Source: Paguma larvata (lineage: Eukaryota; Chordata; Mammalia; Carnivora; Viverridae). Taken from it: 64,000 nt of DNA. The translations under genes and the position numbers were made by a program. The stretch lies in assembly GCA_030068075.1 (NCBI GenBank), contig CM057844.1, positions 1,798,001-1,862,000 of the forward strand, in the 5' to 3' direction. Shown one piece after another: positions 47,036 through 57,238 of the stretch (position 1 is its first letter; each line of letters opens with the position of its first letter). The notes below the pieces were generated by a model. That model ran no database searches. It worked only from the letters and a program-made list of their open reading frames with translations, and was not told the origin of the DNA.

Positions 47036-48150
47036 TAGACAAAATAAAGAAACAGGGGCGCCTGGGTGGCTCAGTCGGTTGAGCGGCCGACTTCGGCTCA
47101 GGTCATGATCTCGTGGTCTGTGAGTTCGAGCCCCGCGTCGGACTCGGTGCTGACGGCTCAGAGCCTGGAGCCTGCTTCTTCAGATTCTGTGTCTCCCTCT
47201 CTCTCTGCCCTTCCCCTGCTCATACTCTGTCTCTATGTCTCTCAAAAATAAATAAATGTTAAAAAAATTAAAAAAAAGAAACGGAAGATTTCTCCTCAAA
47301 AGAAATTATGGAAAGAAAGGACAGCTAAACAATGGATAAAAACAGATATAAACAATATAACTGAACAAGAATTTAGAATAGTCACAAGATTAATTGCCAG
47401 GCTTGAAAAAAGCATAGAAGACAGCAGAGAATCTATTGCTGCAGAGATCAAGGAACTGAAACATAGTCATGATGAATTTAAAAATGCTGTAAATGAGGCA
47501 AAAATACCCCACAAAAACTAGAGGCCGTGACAGTGAAAATTGAAGAGGCAGAGGAAATAATAGGTGAACGAGAAGGTAAAATTATGGAAAAAGATGAACC
47601 TGAGAAAAAGAGAGATAAAAAATTCTGGATCGTGAGGGGAGAATTAGAGAACTAAGTGATTCAATGAAACAGAACAATATCCATATCAGAAGAAGAAAAA
47701 GAAGAGAGAGAGAAAGGGGCAGAAGGTGTACTTGAACAAATCATAGCTGAGAACTTCCCCAATCTGGGGAAGGAAACAGACATTGAAATCCAGGAGGCAC
47801 AGAGAATTCCCTTCAGATATAAATTGAATTGATCTTCTACACGACATATCACAGTGAAACTGTCAAAATACAAAGATAAAGAGAATTTGGAAAGCAGCAA
47901 GGGGTAAATGAGACTTAACTTACAAAGGTAGATACATAAGGGCAGTAGCAGACCTATCTACTGAAACTTGGCATGCAACAAAAGAGTGGCAGGAAATTTT
48001 CAATGTGATGAACAGGAAAAATATGCAGCCAAGAATCCTTGATCCAGCAAAGTTGTCATTCATAATAGGAGAGACGAAGGTTTTCCCAAACAAAAACTGA
48101 AAGAATTCATCGCCACTAAACCAGTCCTACAAGAGATCCTAAGGGGAACT
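47036..48150 (+). pseudogene. LINE-1 ORF1 (decayed)
   Basis: ORF1 encodes the coiled-coil RNA-binding protein of the LINE-1 particle. The expected order is visible: a lysine-rich start near 47036, a coiled-coil region (47390-47560, with GLKKSIEDSRESIAAEI-type coding), and the RNA-binding part around 47700-48120 ('gaacttccccaatctggggaagg', 'atatgcagccaagaatccttgatccagcaaag'). It is dead: the SINE at 47054 splits the first codons, and an in-frame TGA at 47830-47832 stands where related copies have CGA, a CpG decay. Further indels are likely. Confidence 0.8.
47054..47274 (+). mobile_element. CAN-SINE nested in LINE-1 ORF1
   Basis: A near-consensus copy: the head GGGGCGCCTGGGTGGCTCAG, A box TGGCTCAGTCGG at 47067-47078, B box GTTCGAGCC at 47124-47132, the body, a CT-rich tract and AAATAAATAAATG tail. 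The duplication AAAGAAAC lies at 47046-47053 and 47275-47282. About a dozen CpGs survive in the first 110 bases, making it the youngest-looking SINE here. A TTC duplication ('cttcttcag') marks it. Confidence 0.96.
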
Positions 48151-48205
48151 TTGTGAGTGAAATGTTTCAAAGACCACAAAGAACCAGAGACATCACTACA
48201 AGCAT

Positions 48206-51200
48206 GAAACCTCCAGATAACACAATGACTTTAAACCTACATCTTTCAATAATAACACTGAATGTCAATGGACTAAATGCTCCAATCAAAAGACATAGGA
48301 TATCAGAATGGGTAAAAAAAACAAGACCCATCTATTTGCTGTCTACAAGAGGCCCATTTTAGGACACCTTCACATTGAAAGTGAGGGGATGGAGAGCCAT
48401 CTATCATGCTGCTGGAAATCAAAAGAAAGCTGGAGTAGCCATACTTACATCAGACAAACTAGACTTTAGGTAAAGGCTGTAACAAGAGATGAAGAAGGGC
48501 ATTATATTATAATTATGGGGTCTATCCATCAAGAAGAGCTAACAATAGTAAATGAATATGCACCCAATTCAGGAGACCCAAATATATAAAATAATTAATC
48601 ACAAACATAAGCAACCTTATTGGTAAGAAGGTGGCAATTGCAGGGGACTTTAATTCTCTGCCTATAGCAATGAAAATATCATCTAGACAGAAAATCAATA
48701 AAGAAACTATGGCTCTGAATGATATACTGAACCAGATGGACTTGTCAGATATATTCAGAGCTTTTCATCCTAAAGCAGAAGAATACACATTCTTCTCAAG
48801 TGCACATGGAACATTCACCAAGACAGATCATATACTGGGTCACAAAACCATACTCAATAAATATAAAAGAATTGAGATCACACCATGCACATTTTCAGAT
48901 GACAATGTTATGAAACTTGAAATCAATCCCAGGAAAAAGTTTGAAAACCTCCATATGCATGACGGTTAAAGAACATCACACTAAAGAATGAATGGATGAA
49001 CCAGGCAATTAAAAAGAAATTTAAAAATATATGGAAACACATGAAAATGAAAACACAACAGTTCAAACCCTTTGGGATGCAGCAAAGGCAGTCCTAAGAG
49101 GAAAATACATTGTAATCCAAGCCTATCTCAAGAAACGAGAAAAATACCAAATATGAGATATAACAGCACCCCTAAAGGAACTAGAAGCAGAACAGCAAAG
49201 ATACCCCAAGGTCAGCAGAAGAGAAATAATAAAGATTGGAGCAGAAATAAACAGTATAGAATCTGAAAACAAAAACAAAACAAAACAAAAACCCAAAACG
49301 CAACAACAGCAACAACAACAACAACAACAACAAAAACCAAAAAACAAAAATATCAGTAGGACAGATCAGGGAAACGAAGAGTTGGTTTTTTTTTTAAAAA
49401 ACAAAACTAAAAACAAAATGAAACTGATAACCTAGCCAGACTTCTCAAAAAGAAGAGAGGACCCAAATAGATAAAATCACGAATGAAAATGGGTTTATCA
49501 CAAGCAATCCCTCAGAAATACAAGCAATTATCAGAGAATACTATGAAAAATTATATGCCAACAAACTGGACAACCTGGAAGAAATGGACAAATTCCTAGA
49601 CACCTACACATTATGGAAACTCAAATGGGAAGAAATAAAAATTTGAACAAACCCATAACTAGTGAAGAAATTGAATCAGTTATCAAAAATCTCCCAACAA
49701 ATAAGAGTCTTGGGCCAGATGGCTTCCCTGGGGAATTCTACCAGGCATTTAAAGCAGAGTTAATACCTATCCTTCTCAATCTGTTCCAAAGAAAATAGAA
49801 ACAGAAGGAAAGCTTCTGAACTCATTCTGTGAAGCCAGCATTACTTTCATTCCCAAACCAGTCAGAGACCCTACAAAAAAGGAGAATTACAGGCGAATAT
49901 CCCTGATCAACATGGATGCAAAAATTCTCAACAAGATACTAGCAAATTGACTTCAAGAGCATATCAAAAGAATTATTCACCATGATCGAGTGGGATTCAT
50001 TCCTGGGCTGCAAGGCTGGCTCAATATTCACAAATCAATATTGTGATACATCATTAATAACAAATAAATACGTTAATAAAAGAAAAATAAGAACCATGTG
50101 TCAATAGATGCAGAAAAAAAAACATTTGACAAAATACAGCATCTTCTCTTAATAAAAACCCTCAAGGAAGTTAGGATAGAAGGAACGTACCCAAACATCA
50201 TAAAAGCTGTATATGAAATGCCCACAGCTAATATCATCCTCAATGGAGAAAAACTGAGAGTTTCCCCCCTGAGATCAGGAACATGACAGGGATGTCCATT
50301 CTCACCACTGTTGTTTAACATAGTGCTGGAAGTCCTAACATCAGCAATCAGACAACAAAATGAAATAAAAGGCATCCAAATTGGCAAAGAAGAAGTCAAA
50401 CTTTCACTTTTTTGCAGACGACATGACACTCTACATTGAAAACCTGAAAGACTCCACCAAAAGACTGCTAGAACTGATACATGAATTCAGCAAAGTCGCA
50501 GGATACCAAATCAATGTATAGAAATTGGTTGCATTTCTATATACCAATAATGGAGCAACAGAAAGAGAAATCAAGAAATTGATCCTATTCACAATTGCAC
50601 CAAGAACCATAAAATACCTAGGAATAAACATAACTAAAGATGTAAAAGATCTCTACACTGAAAACTATAAAAAACTTATGAAAGAAATTGAGGAAGACAG
50701 AAGGAAACGGAAAAATATTCCATGCTCATGGATTGGAAGAATAAATATTGTTAAAATGGCAATACTACTCAAAGCAATCTACGCATTCAATGCAATCCCA
50801 ATCAAAATTGTGCCGGCATTCTTCTCAAAGCTAGAACAAACAATCTTAAAATTTGTATGGAACCACAAAAGACTCTGAATAGCCAAAGTAATATTGAAGA
50901 AGAAAACCAAAGTGGGAGACATCACAATCCCACACTTTAGCTTCTACTACAAAGCTGTAATTATCAAGACAGTATGGTATTGGCACAAAAACAGACACAT
51001 GGACCAATGGAATAGAATAGAGAACCCAGAAATCGATCCACAAATGTATGGCCAACTAATCTTTGACAAAACAGGAAAGAACATCCAATGGAAAAAAGAC
51101 AGCCTCTTTAGCAAATGGTGCTGGGAGAACTGGACATCAACATGCAGAAGAATGAAACTAGACCACTTTCTTATACCATACACAAAAATAAACTCAAAAT

Positions 51201-51948
51201 GGATTAAAGACTTGAATTTGAAACCAGAAATTGAAACCCTTGAGGAGAAAGTAGCCAACAACCTCTTTGACCTCAGCTGCAGCAATTTCTTACTTGACAC
51301 ATCTCCAAAGGCAAGTGAACTAAAAGCAAAAATGAACTATTGGGACCTCATCAAGATAAAAAGCTTCTGCACTGCAAAGAAAGTAATCAACAAAACTAAA
51401 AGGCAATCAACGGAATGGGAAAATATATTTGCAAATGACATATCGGATGAAGGGTTAGTATCCAAAATTTATAAGAACTCACCAAACTCAACATCTGAAA
51501 AACAAATAATCTAGTGAGGAAAAGGGCAGAACACATGAATAGACACTTTTCCAAGGAAGACATCCAGATGGCCAACAAACAGATGAAAAGATGCTCAACG
51601 TCACTCATCATCAGGGAAAGACAAATCAAAACCACATTGAGATACCACCTCACACCAGTCAGAGCGGCTAAAATGAACAAATCGGGAAACTACAGATGGA
51701 AGCAAGGATGTGGAAAAACAGGCACACTCTTGCACTGTTGGTGGGAATGTAAACTGGTGCAACCACTCTGGAAAACAGCATGGAGGTTCCTCAAAAAATT
51801 AAAAATAGAACTACCCTATGACCCAGCAATAGCACTACTAGGAATTTATCCAAAGGATACAGGAGTGCTGATTCATAGAGGCATATATACCCCAATGTTT
51901 ACAGCAGCGTTTTCAACTATACCCAAATCATGGAGAGAGCCTAAATGA
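48206..51948 (+). pseudogene. LINE-1 ORF2 (endonuclease / reverse transcriptase, decayed)
   Basis: ORF2 normally nicks target DNA and copies LINE-1 RNA into it. Domains are in the right order. The endonuclease start has LNVNGLNAPIKRHRI at about 48256-48300, GDFN near 48643 and TDHILGHK near 48823. The reverse transcriptase has the [15 protein letters not shown] block near 49710 and a DAEK-x-FDKIQH block near 50107. A C-terminal cysteine-rich end ([11 protein letters not shown]) lies near 51707. It is broken by frameshifts, including one in the FADD catalytic box (50408-50422) and an in-frame TGA near 50284. The longest intact pieces are 50894-51514 and 51514-51948. Confidence 0.92.
49259..49350 (+). 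repeat. (CAA)n / (CAAAA)n microsatellite inside ORF2
   Basis: AAAAC units run into about nine near-perfect CAA or CAG units (49299-49332), followed by more A-rich sequence. Related ORF2 copies have no such tract here, so it expanded after insertion or in the source copy. On the opposite strand it produces a run of cysteines, which is an artefact. Confidence 0.85.
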
Positions 51949-52499
51949 CCATCAACTGACAAATGGATAAAGAAGATGTGGTTTATATACACAATGCAAT
52001 ACTCCGTGGTAATGAGAAAGAATGAAATCATGCCATTTGCAGCAATGCAGATGGAACTGGAATATATTATGCTGAGTGAAATAAGTCAGTCAGAGAAGGA
52101 CAGATATCATATATTTTCACTCATTTGTGGACCTTGAGAAACTTAACAGAAGACCATGGGGAAAGGAAGAGGAAAAATAGTTACAAACGGAGAGGGAGGC
52201 AAACCATAAGAGAGTCTTAAATACAGAGAACAAACTGAGGGGTAATGGAGGGGCATGGGGGAGAGGGAAAATGGGTGATGGGCATTGAGGAGGGCACTTG
52301 TCGGGGTGAGCACTGGGTGTTGTATGTAAGCGATGAACCATGGGAATTTACCCTCAAACCCCAGAGCACACTCTATACACCGTACATTAGCCAATTTGAC
52401 AATAAATTATATATATATATATGTTTAATATATATTTATATATAATTTAATATAAATAATAAATTTAATATAAATAAAAAAAATATATATATAAAAGAA
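51949..52499 (+). other. LINE-1 3' UTR and AT-rich tail
   Basis: The 3' UTR holds 'aaatggataaagaagatgtgg', 'tatattatgctgagtgaaataagtcag' and 'gagcactgggtgttgtatgtaag', ending 'ttgacaataaattatat'. The tail from about 52407 is (AT)n-rich rather than pure A, probably a poly-A tail rebuilt by microsatellite slippage. Confidence 0.85.
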
Positions 52500-52514
52500 A
52501 AGTTGACTTGTGTT

Positions 52515-52850
52515 AGGGAGGAGGAAGAGGTGAAAAGGTGAAGCACAGAGGGTTTTAGGGCAGGGAAAACAGTCTGTATGATACTGTAATAGTGGATATA
52601 TGTCATTACACGTGTGTCAAAACCCATAGCGTGTACAACAAGTGTGAACCCTACTGCTATCTATGGACCTTGAGTGGTGATGTGTCAATGTAGGGTCATC
52701 AATTGTAACAAATGTACCATCTAATTGGGATGTTGGTAGTGGGGAGGCTGTGTGTATGTGGGGACAGAGTAATAAGGGAAATTAGTGTGCCTTCTGCTCT
52801 ATTTTGTTGTGAACGTCCCTAAAAATATAAGTGTACTAATTTTTTAAAGC
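52515..52850 (+). mobile_element. Older LINE-1 3' end, right part
   Basis: 'gggagg...gtgaaaaggtgaagcacagagggttttagggcagggaaaac', 'gtatgatactgtaatagtggatatatgtcattacac', 'tatggaccttgagtggtgatgtgtcaatgtagg' and 'aacaaatgtacca' continue the element that broke off at 45427, up to 'gtgaacgtccctaaaaatat'. The two parts join when the young LINE-1 and one duplicate are removed. Confidence 0.85.
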
Positions 52851-52919
52851 ACTTTTTTTCTTATCCTGGTTGATTGACCCATTAAGATATTTTTCTAGAC
52901 ATTTCTGTTTTTAAGAATG

Positions 52920-53035
52920 ATCTGAGATGCTTATAAAACTTTAGATTCCTGGGTTTCACACAGAACACCAGAATCAGAGTCTCCAGGGAAAAGAACTAGG
53001 AATACACATGTTTAGCTAACTTCCAAGGTTGTCTT
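52920..53035 (-). mobile_element. MER5-like hAT fragment
   Basis: 'cttataaaactttagattcctggg', 'accagaatcagagtctccagggaaaagaactaggaatacacatgtttagctaacttcc' resembles the middle of a MER5A-type element, read in its reverse form with an extra A-rich patch. Confidence 0.5.
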
Positions 53036-54322
53036 AATTAGTAGAAAACATTGAGGAATATTACTTTATTCTAAAGATAAATTTATCTAGTTAGTGTGGC
53101 CAAAAATGGCAGTTTCATGTAATTTTCTGGGACAAAGTAATGAAAACCTTTCCAAGGACTTTCTTTATTCTCATTTGTTCCTTGTCTTGAACTTTTGAAG
53201 GACAGTTACTTGGGCTTCCTTGAAAACATTGGGTAACAAGGTAGGTGAATTACAACTCTTACCCTCATCATCCTCTCATGGCCAGGTGAGGAACAAGAGA
53301 GGGAGATCCTCCCAAGTGAGGGAAGGAGGTCATACTTCATTTGTCACAAGGACAGACTTATCTCTCAGGTAGTCCTCCATTCCTAGAGCATCATGAAATT
53401 TTCTTTGATGAAGAAGGTACTCTACATCTAATAAAATATTGTTGGAATCTTTTTTATGTCTATTCTTTCTTGATGATTTGGAAGAAAAAACCTGAGGGAT
53501 CATTTTTCGCTTGTTCCTCATTATAGCAATTTGGACCTGAAATAGGAAGGAGAAACTAGTTAACCTTTTGGTAACAAAACCGCCCATTCAGAGATTTGAT
53601 AAAAGTTTTCTTGAAGAGACTGAACCTCCAAAATCAGACAGGACCTCTGGCATTGAAAGGAAAGGTCAAAGGGTTCATCACAAGCATCCACAAGTACCTG
53701 ATGGAAACAGCATCTGTGTGTAGGACTGCTTTCTTTTGGTGGTGAGCCAAGGCTTGTCCTTAAGGCTTGTGCCTTAAGCCTCATGAATGTCACCACAGAA
53801 ATCTCTTTTTATGAATTCACTAAGAACTCTTATTCTCCATCTTTCAGTTCAGTACTTTCCTATTTGTATTTTACATATATGTGAACTGTTGGGATTGATT
53901 AATGAAAATACTTTCCAATGGAGAATGATATGAATTAATAGTGTCCTAGAACTCGAAGCCACAGATACTTTCCAGCCAAACCTTCTAATTTAACAAATAA
54001 TAAAACATATTTATCTATTAGGCCCAAGGCCAAATGTTACCTACATACAAGATGTCCTTGAGATGTATGCTACAAGAAAAATAGGATACATGCCTTCTAG
54101 TTCATTGAGAAATATATACATATTGTCACCTAACTCAAAGAGGGATGACGACTGTGGTCAGAGGTGGAAGAAAGCACAGGTGATGATGTTGGTAACAATC
54201 AGAGAAGGCTCCATGAAATGAGAAGGAGCTGGCCAGGCAATGAGTAGGGTGCAGGAAACCCAGCTTCAGGCAGGGAGAGCCCAAGGGAGAGGAGAAGGGG
54301 AGGCCAGGACTGGAGGTAAGAT
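53036..54322. other. Mostly unique DNA around a candidate exon
   Basis: Apart from the minus-strand frame at 53330-53536, I see no repeat or gene. A plus-strand frame at 53575-53745 also looks protein-like (KVKGFITSIHKYL) but has no ATG and no splice signals of note. Confidence 0.35.
53330..53536 (-). CDS. Candidate terminal coding exon, unidentified
   Basis: On the minus strand, a pyrimidine-rich TTTCTCCTTCCTATTTCAG acceptor ends at 53537. From 53536 a phase-0 frame runs 68 codons to a TGA. The peptide starts VQIAIMRNKRKM, is basic for its first 30 residues, and ends in an acidic/leucine mix (LLDVEYLLHQRK). I do not recognise a family. The strand differs from the other candidate at 57709. 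Frames of this length and acceptor-like motifs are common by chance in 64 kb, so this is weak evidence; conservation in other mammals would decide it. Confidence 0.22.
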   Translation of the reverse strand, partial: VQIAIMRNKRKMIPQVFSSKSSRKNRHKKDSNNILLDVEYLLHQRKFHDALGMEDYLRDKSVLVTNEV

Positions 54323-54336
54323 AAGATTTGTCTTTT

Positions 54337-55297
54337 TAAAAATTATTAGTATTTTTAATATAATTTATTCTAAAATTGTCTTACATACAACACCCAGTGC
54401 TCATCCCAACAAGTGCCCATCACCCATTTTCCCTCTCCCCCTCGCCCCCCCCATTACCTCTCAGTTTGTTCTCTGTATTTAAGTCTCTCTTATGGTTTAC
54501 CTCCCTCTCCACTTGTAACTCTTTTTCCGACTCTTTTCCCCATGGTCTTCTGTTAAGTTTCTCAAGATCCACATATGAGTGAAAATATATGATATGTGTC
54601 CTTCTCTGACTTACTTCACTCAGCATAATATATTCCAGTTCCATCTGCATTGCTGCAAATGGCATGATTTCATTCTTTCTCATTACCACGTAGTATTACA
54701 TTGTATATATAAACCACGTCTTCTTTATCCATCCCAGGTTCCTCTGGGACCTTTGACCGTGGGGTGGCTGCATGTCCTTTCTGCAGGAGAATCACCACTC
54801 CCCATGTGACCCATGGACCCCTCAGACCTCACTCTCTGATCGTGGGGATTTACCCTTCCCACCAGAGCACTGCCAGGTATTGAGATGCAGAGCCTCAGAC
54901 TCTGTGCTTCCTCTGTTTATAGAGTCTTAATGGAACTTAAACCCTCTCATTTCTCCTTTCTCCCTTCTTTTGTTCAGTACCTGTGGCTGTTTCCACTTTT
55001 CCACTTTCTCTCCAGCTGCTTATGGGGGTGTGCTTTTCCTGTACTCTCCCCCCATCTCCGTACTCTGTCTGCAAGCAAAAACAGCTCCCTGCCCTCCGTG
55101 GCTTCTCTTTCCCCCCATTCACCTCTCTGTGTTGTGTATCTGCTGAGTTCTGTGGTTCAGGTTGTGCAGATTGTTGTGTTAATCCTCAGATCAGTTTTCT
55201 AGGTGTGCAGGATGGTTTAATGTTGATCTGGCTGCATTTCAGTGATGAGAGATGCAAAAAAAAACTTCCATGCTCTTCCGCCATCATGGCCACTTGC
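54337..55297 (-). mobile_element. Internally deleted LINE-1: 5' UTR joined to 3' UTR
   Basis: Read on the minus strand from 55297, a LINE-1 5' UTR ('ggccatgatggcggaag' and about 560 further bases) runs to 54734. It then switches to a LINE-1 3' UTR at 54733 ('atggataaagaagac', 'tgctgagtgaagtaagtcagagaagg', 'gggtgttgtatgtaag') and an A/T-rich tail. ORF1 and ORF2 are entirely missing. AAGATTTGTCTTTT is exact at 54323-54336 and 55298-55311, so the 961-base unit arrived as one insertion or was deleted afterwards between its ends. It cannot encode any protein of its own and must have used another LINE-1's machinery if it inserted in this form. Confidence 0.85.
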
Positions 55298-55312
55298 AAG
55301 ATTTGTCTTTTG

Positions 55313-56204
55313 CAAGGATTCTTCTGTGTGTAGGGAGGGGGATGAATGGTTTTTCAAATGTGAGACAGCAACAGAATTCTTCCCCCATGTAGTGTTATGT
55401 AGGGTGGTTATGTTCGATGGGGTGTATGGTAGAGTGTTGCACTGCTTCCAGCTCTGCTCATGAGTTCCCGTAGATGTGAATGACTTCTAGGAGCCTTTAT
55501 CTTTTTGTTGGTCTCAAAGGAACCTTCAGGCATCAGGAGCTGTATTTATCAGCATAGAGAAAGGTCATTTAATGAGAGTTTCAGGCAGTCTGAACTCCTA
55601 ACCATACAGTTACTAATGAAATTGCTTGGATGCTTTATAAATAGTATGTCAAGTTGGTCATTAGCCACTATGTTTCACAGATGAATAGAGTTGCCAAATG
55701 TATGTATATTGGCCATACCTCTTAGAATTTCAATGATTTATGGGCTCTATATGACCACGTACTTAGTCATCACTAGGACACAGAAAATTCCCCTATGGCA
55801 GCATAATTATGTTTATCGATGGATTATATTTGCACATAACAATAGAAGGATAGTTACTCTTATCTCATCTAATCACATAATGATTGTACGGACTGATTGG
55901 TTGTTCTCAAAGAGTTTTTAGACAAAGAACAACAAAGCTCAGTTGTCGTTCTTTTTAGCATTTCTTCTTCTTCTTTTTTTTTCTTCAGAAAATATTTTAT
56001 TCAACTATGATCCTCACTTTTGGACCCAGATGATGACAATTGTGTGGTGTGCCTGGGATGTGTCCAACAAGGCACTCTGGTCCCATATTCTCCCTGCTGA
56101 AGCCAGGTTTCATATCACTAATAGTTCTTATATAAGATGAAATTATTCCTTGCTAGCTTCTTATTTTAAAAGTAAATACTTGTCAGCGCGGTGTATTTAC
56201 CGAA
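55313..56204. other. Unique non-coding DNA
   Basis: Contains a CTT/T-rich patch near 55967-55986 and a cluster of four CpGs at 56187-56209. No gene or transposon is recognised. Confidence 0.4.
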
Positions 56205-56224
56205 CAACGCTAAGGTAGAACATT

Positions 56225-56400
56225 CTCTAGGCCAAAAACCATTCTAATCATTTTATATAAACATTATGTTATTTGATGCTTCTAATTAATAGCTCTCTGA
56301 GATCCAAAGAGATGAAATAACTCACCCATAGTCATACACCTGGAGAGACTGGCTCCCAAATCTGTGCCCTTCAGTACCATGTTCTATGTCATCCATACTC
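56225..56400 (+). repeat. MIR-like fragment
   Basis: 'aaaaaccattctaatcattttatataaacattatgtta' and 'agagatgaaataactcacccatagtcatacacctggagagactgg' follow the MIR order at high divergence. Confidence 0.5.
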
Positions 56401-57238
56401 TGATAGATGATTCTGATAGTTGACTTTTCTGTGCATTCGGAAACTACCAAATGAGGGACCATAGAAGGGAAAGAGGACCCAAATTTATGCCAAAGGCAAA
56501 TGTGCCTCCCTCGCCAGTTTGCCATGAAGAGTTAATAAAGTGACATACATAGATCACTGTTAAAGAAGGGGTCAGAAGATGGAAGTTCAAAACCTGACTT
56601 TACTTTTTCACTAACTGTGTAAACAGTGGGTGATACCTTTCTCTTCTGTAAAATTACATTAAATTCTTTTTAAAGTCCCTTTTACAATTCTAAACCTTTG
56701 AATCTAATGATTAACATCATCTTTGTTTCCCAAGAATTCTTCCCATTTATCTTTATTCTCGGCTTTGTGATGTTCTATTAAAAAAAATGAATTGCAGAGA
56801 CATTATAGGAATATTAACCTCTGTGTGATAATTCAGAAGGCACTTTGGAGTTTCACAGTCCTCAGGGTTATCATTTAAACATCAATTATCCTTGCCTGGT
56901 TGCTAAGCAGAAGACTTCATTAATAGAAAGCCCTGTTTAATAGATGCCAAACGGCAGCGAGGTTTCTATAATTGGATGGGCCACAGTTAGCAACTTTTGA
57001 AACTCTGTGTGCCTTATGTAGATTAATCTGGTCCTTTGTGGGCAGGGAATGGGAAAGGCAGGTGGGAATACTAGGTGGAATACAGTAAGGATAAATTAAC
57101 TGGTTTTATGGCTATGTACAGCACTGCTGCTCCCTGAAAAGCTCAGGTCATTTTGATGAGGATGTAAGAAATGTCCTGGGGAGTCTCACCACTGTATGTC
57201 AGAAATCCATGATCCAGAGGAACACACACCATTGTGTA
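56401..57238. other. Unique DNA, possible conserved non-coding element
   Basis: A weak MIR-like stretch may lie at 56580-56660 ('gtgggtgatacctttctcttctgtaaaattac'). From about 56860 to 57000 the sequence is complex, with several TTAAT/ATTAT motifs ('catcaattatccttgcc', 'cttcattaatagaaagcc', 'ataattggatgggcc'). Homeodomain-binding enhancers are often like this, but conservation cannot be seen from one sequence. Confidence 0.3.

Larger units (their letters stand above)
45443..52499 (+). mobile_element. Full-length felid-type LINE-1, inactive
   Basis: This is a complete LINE-1 plan: a 5' UTR from 45443 (GAGAGATCCAACATGGCGG), ORF1 at about 47036-48150, ORF2 at 48206-51948, and a 3' UTR with an AT-rich tail to 52499. 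AAGTTGCCAAGTGTT at 45428-45442 recurs as AAGTTGACTTGTGTT at 52500-52514 (three differences), marking both ends. The duplicate divergence, stops and frameshifts show it is not recent. A CAN-SINE at 47054-47274 interrupts ORF1. Total length is 7057 bases including the SINE. The host target is the 3' end of an older LINE-1. Confidence 0.93.

Noticed and set aside
49123..49347. Cysteine-run peptide on the minus strand
   Set aside because: Artefact of reading the CAA microsatellite antisense within LINE-1 ORF2.
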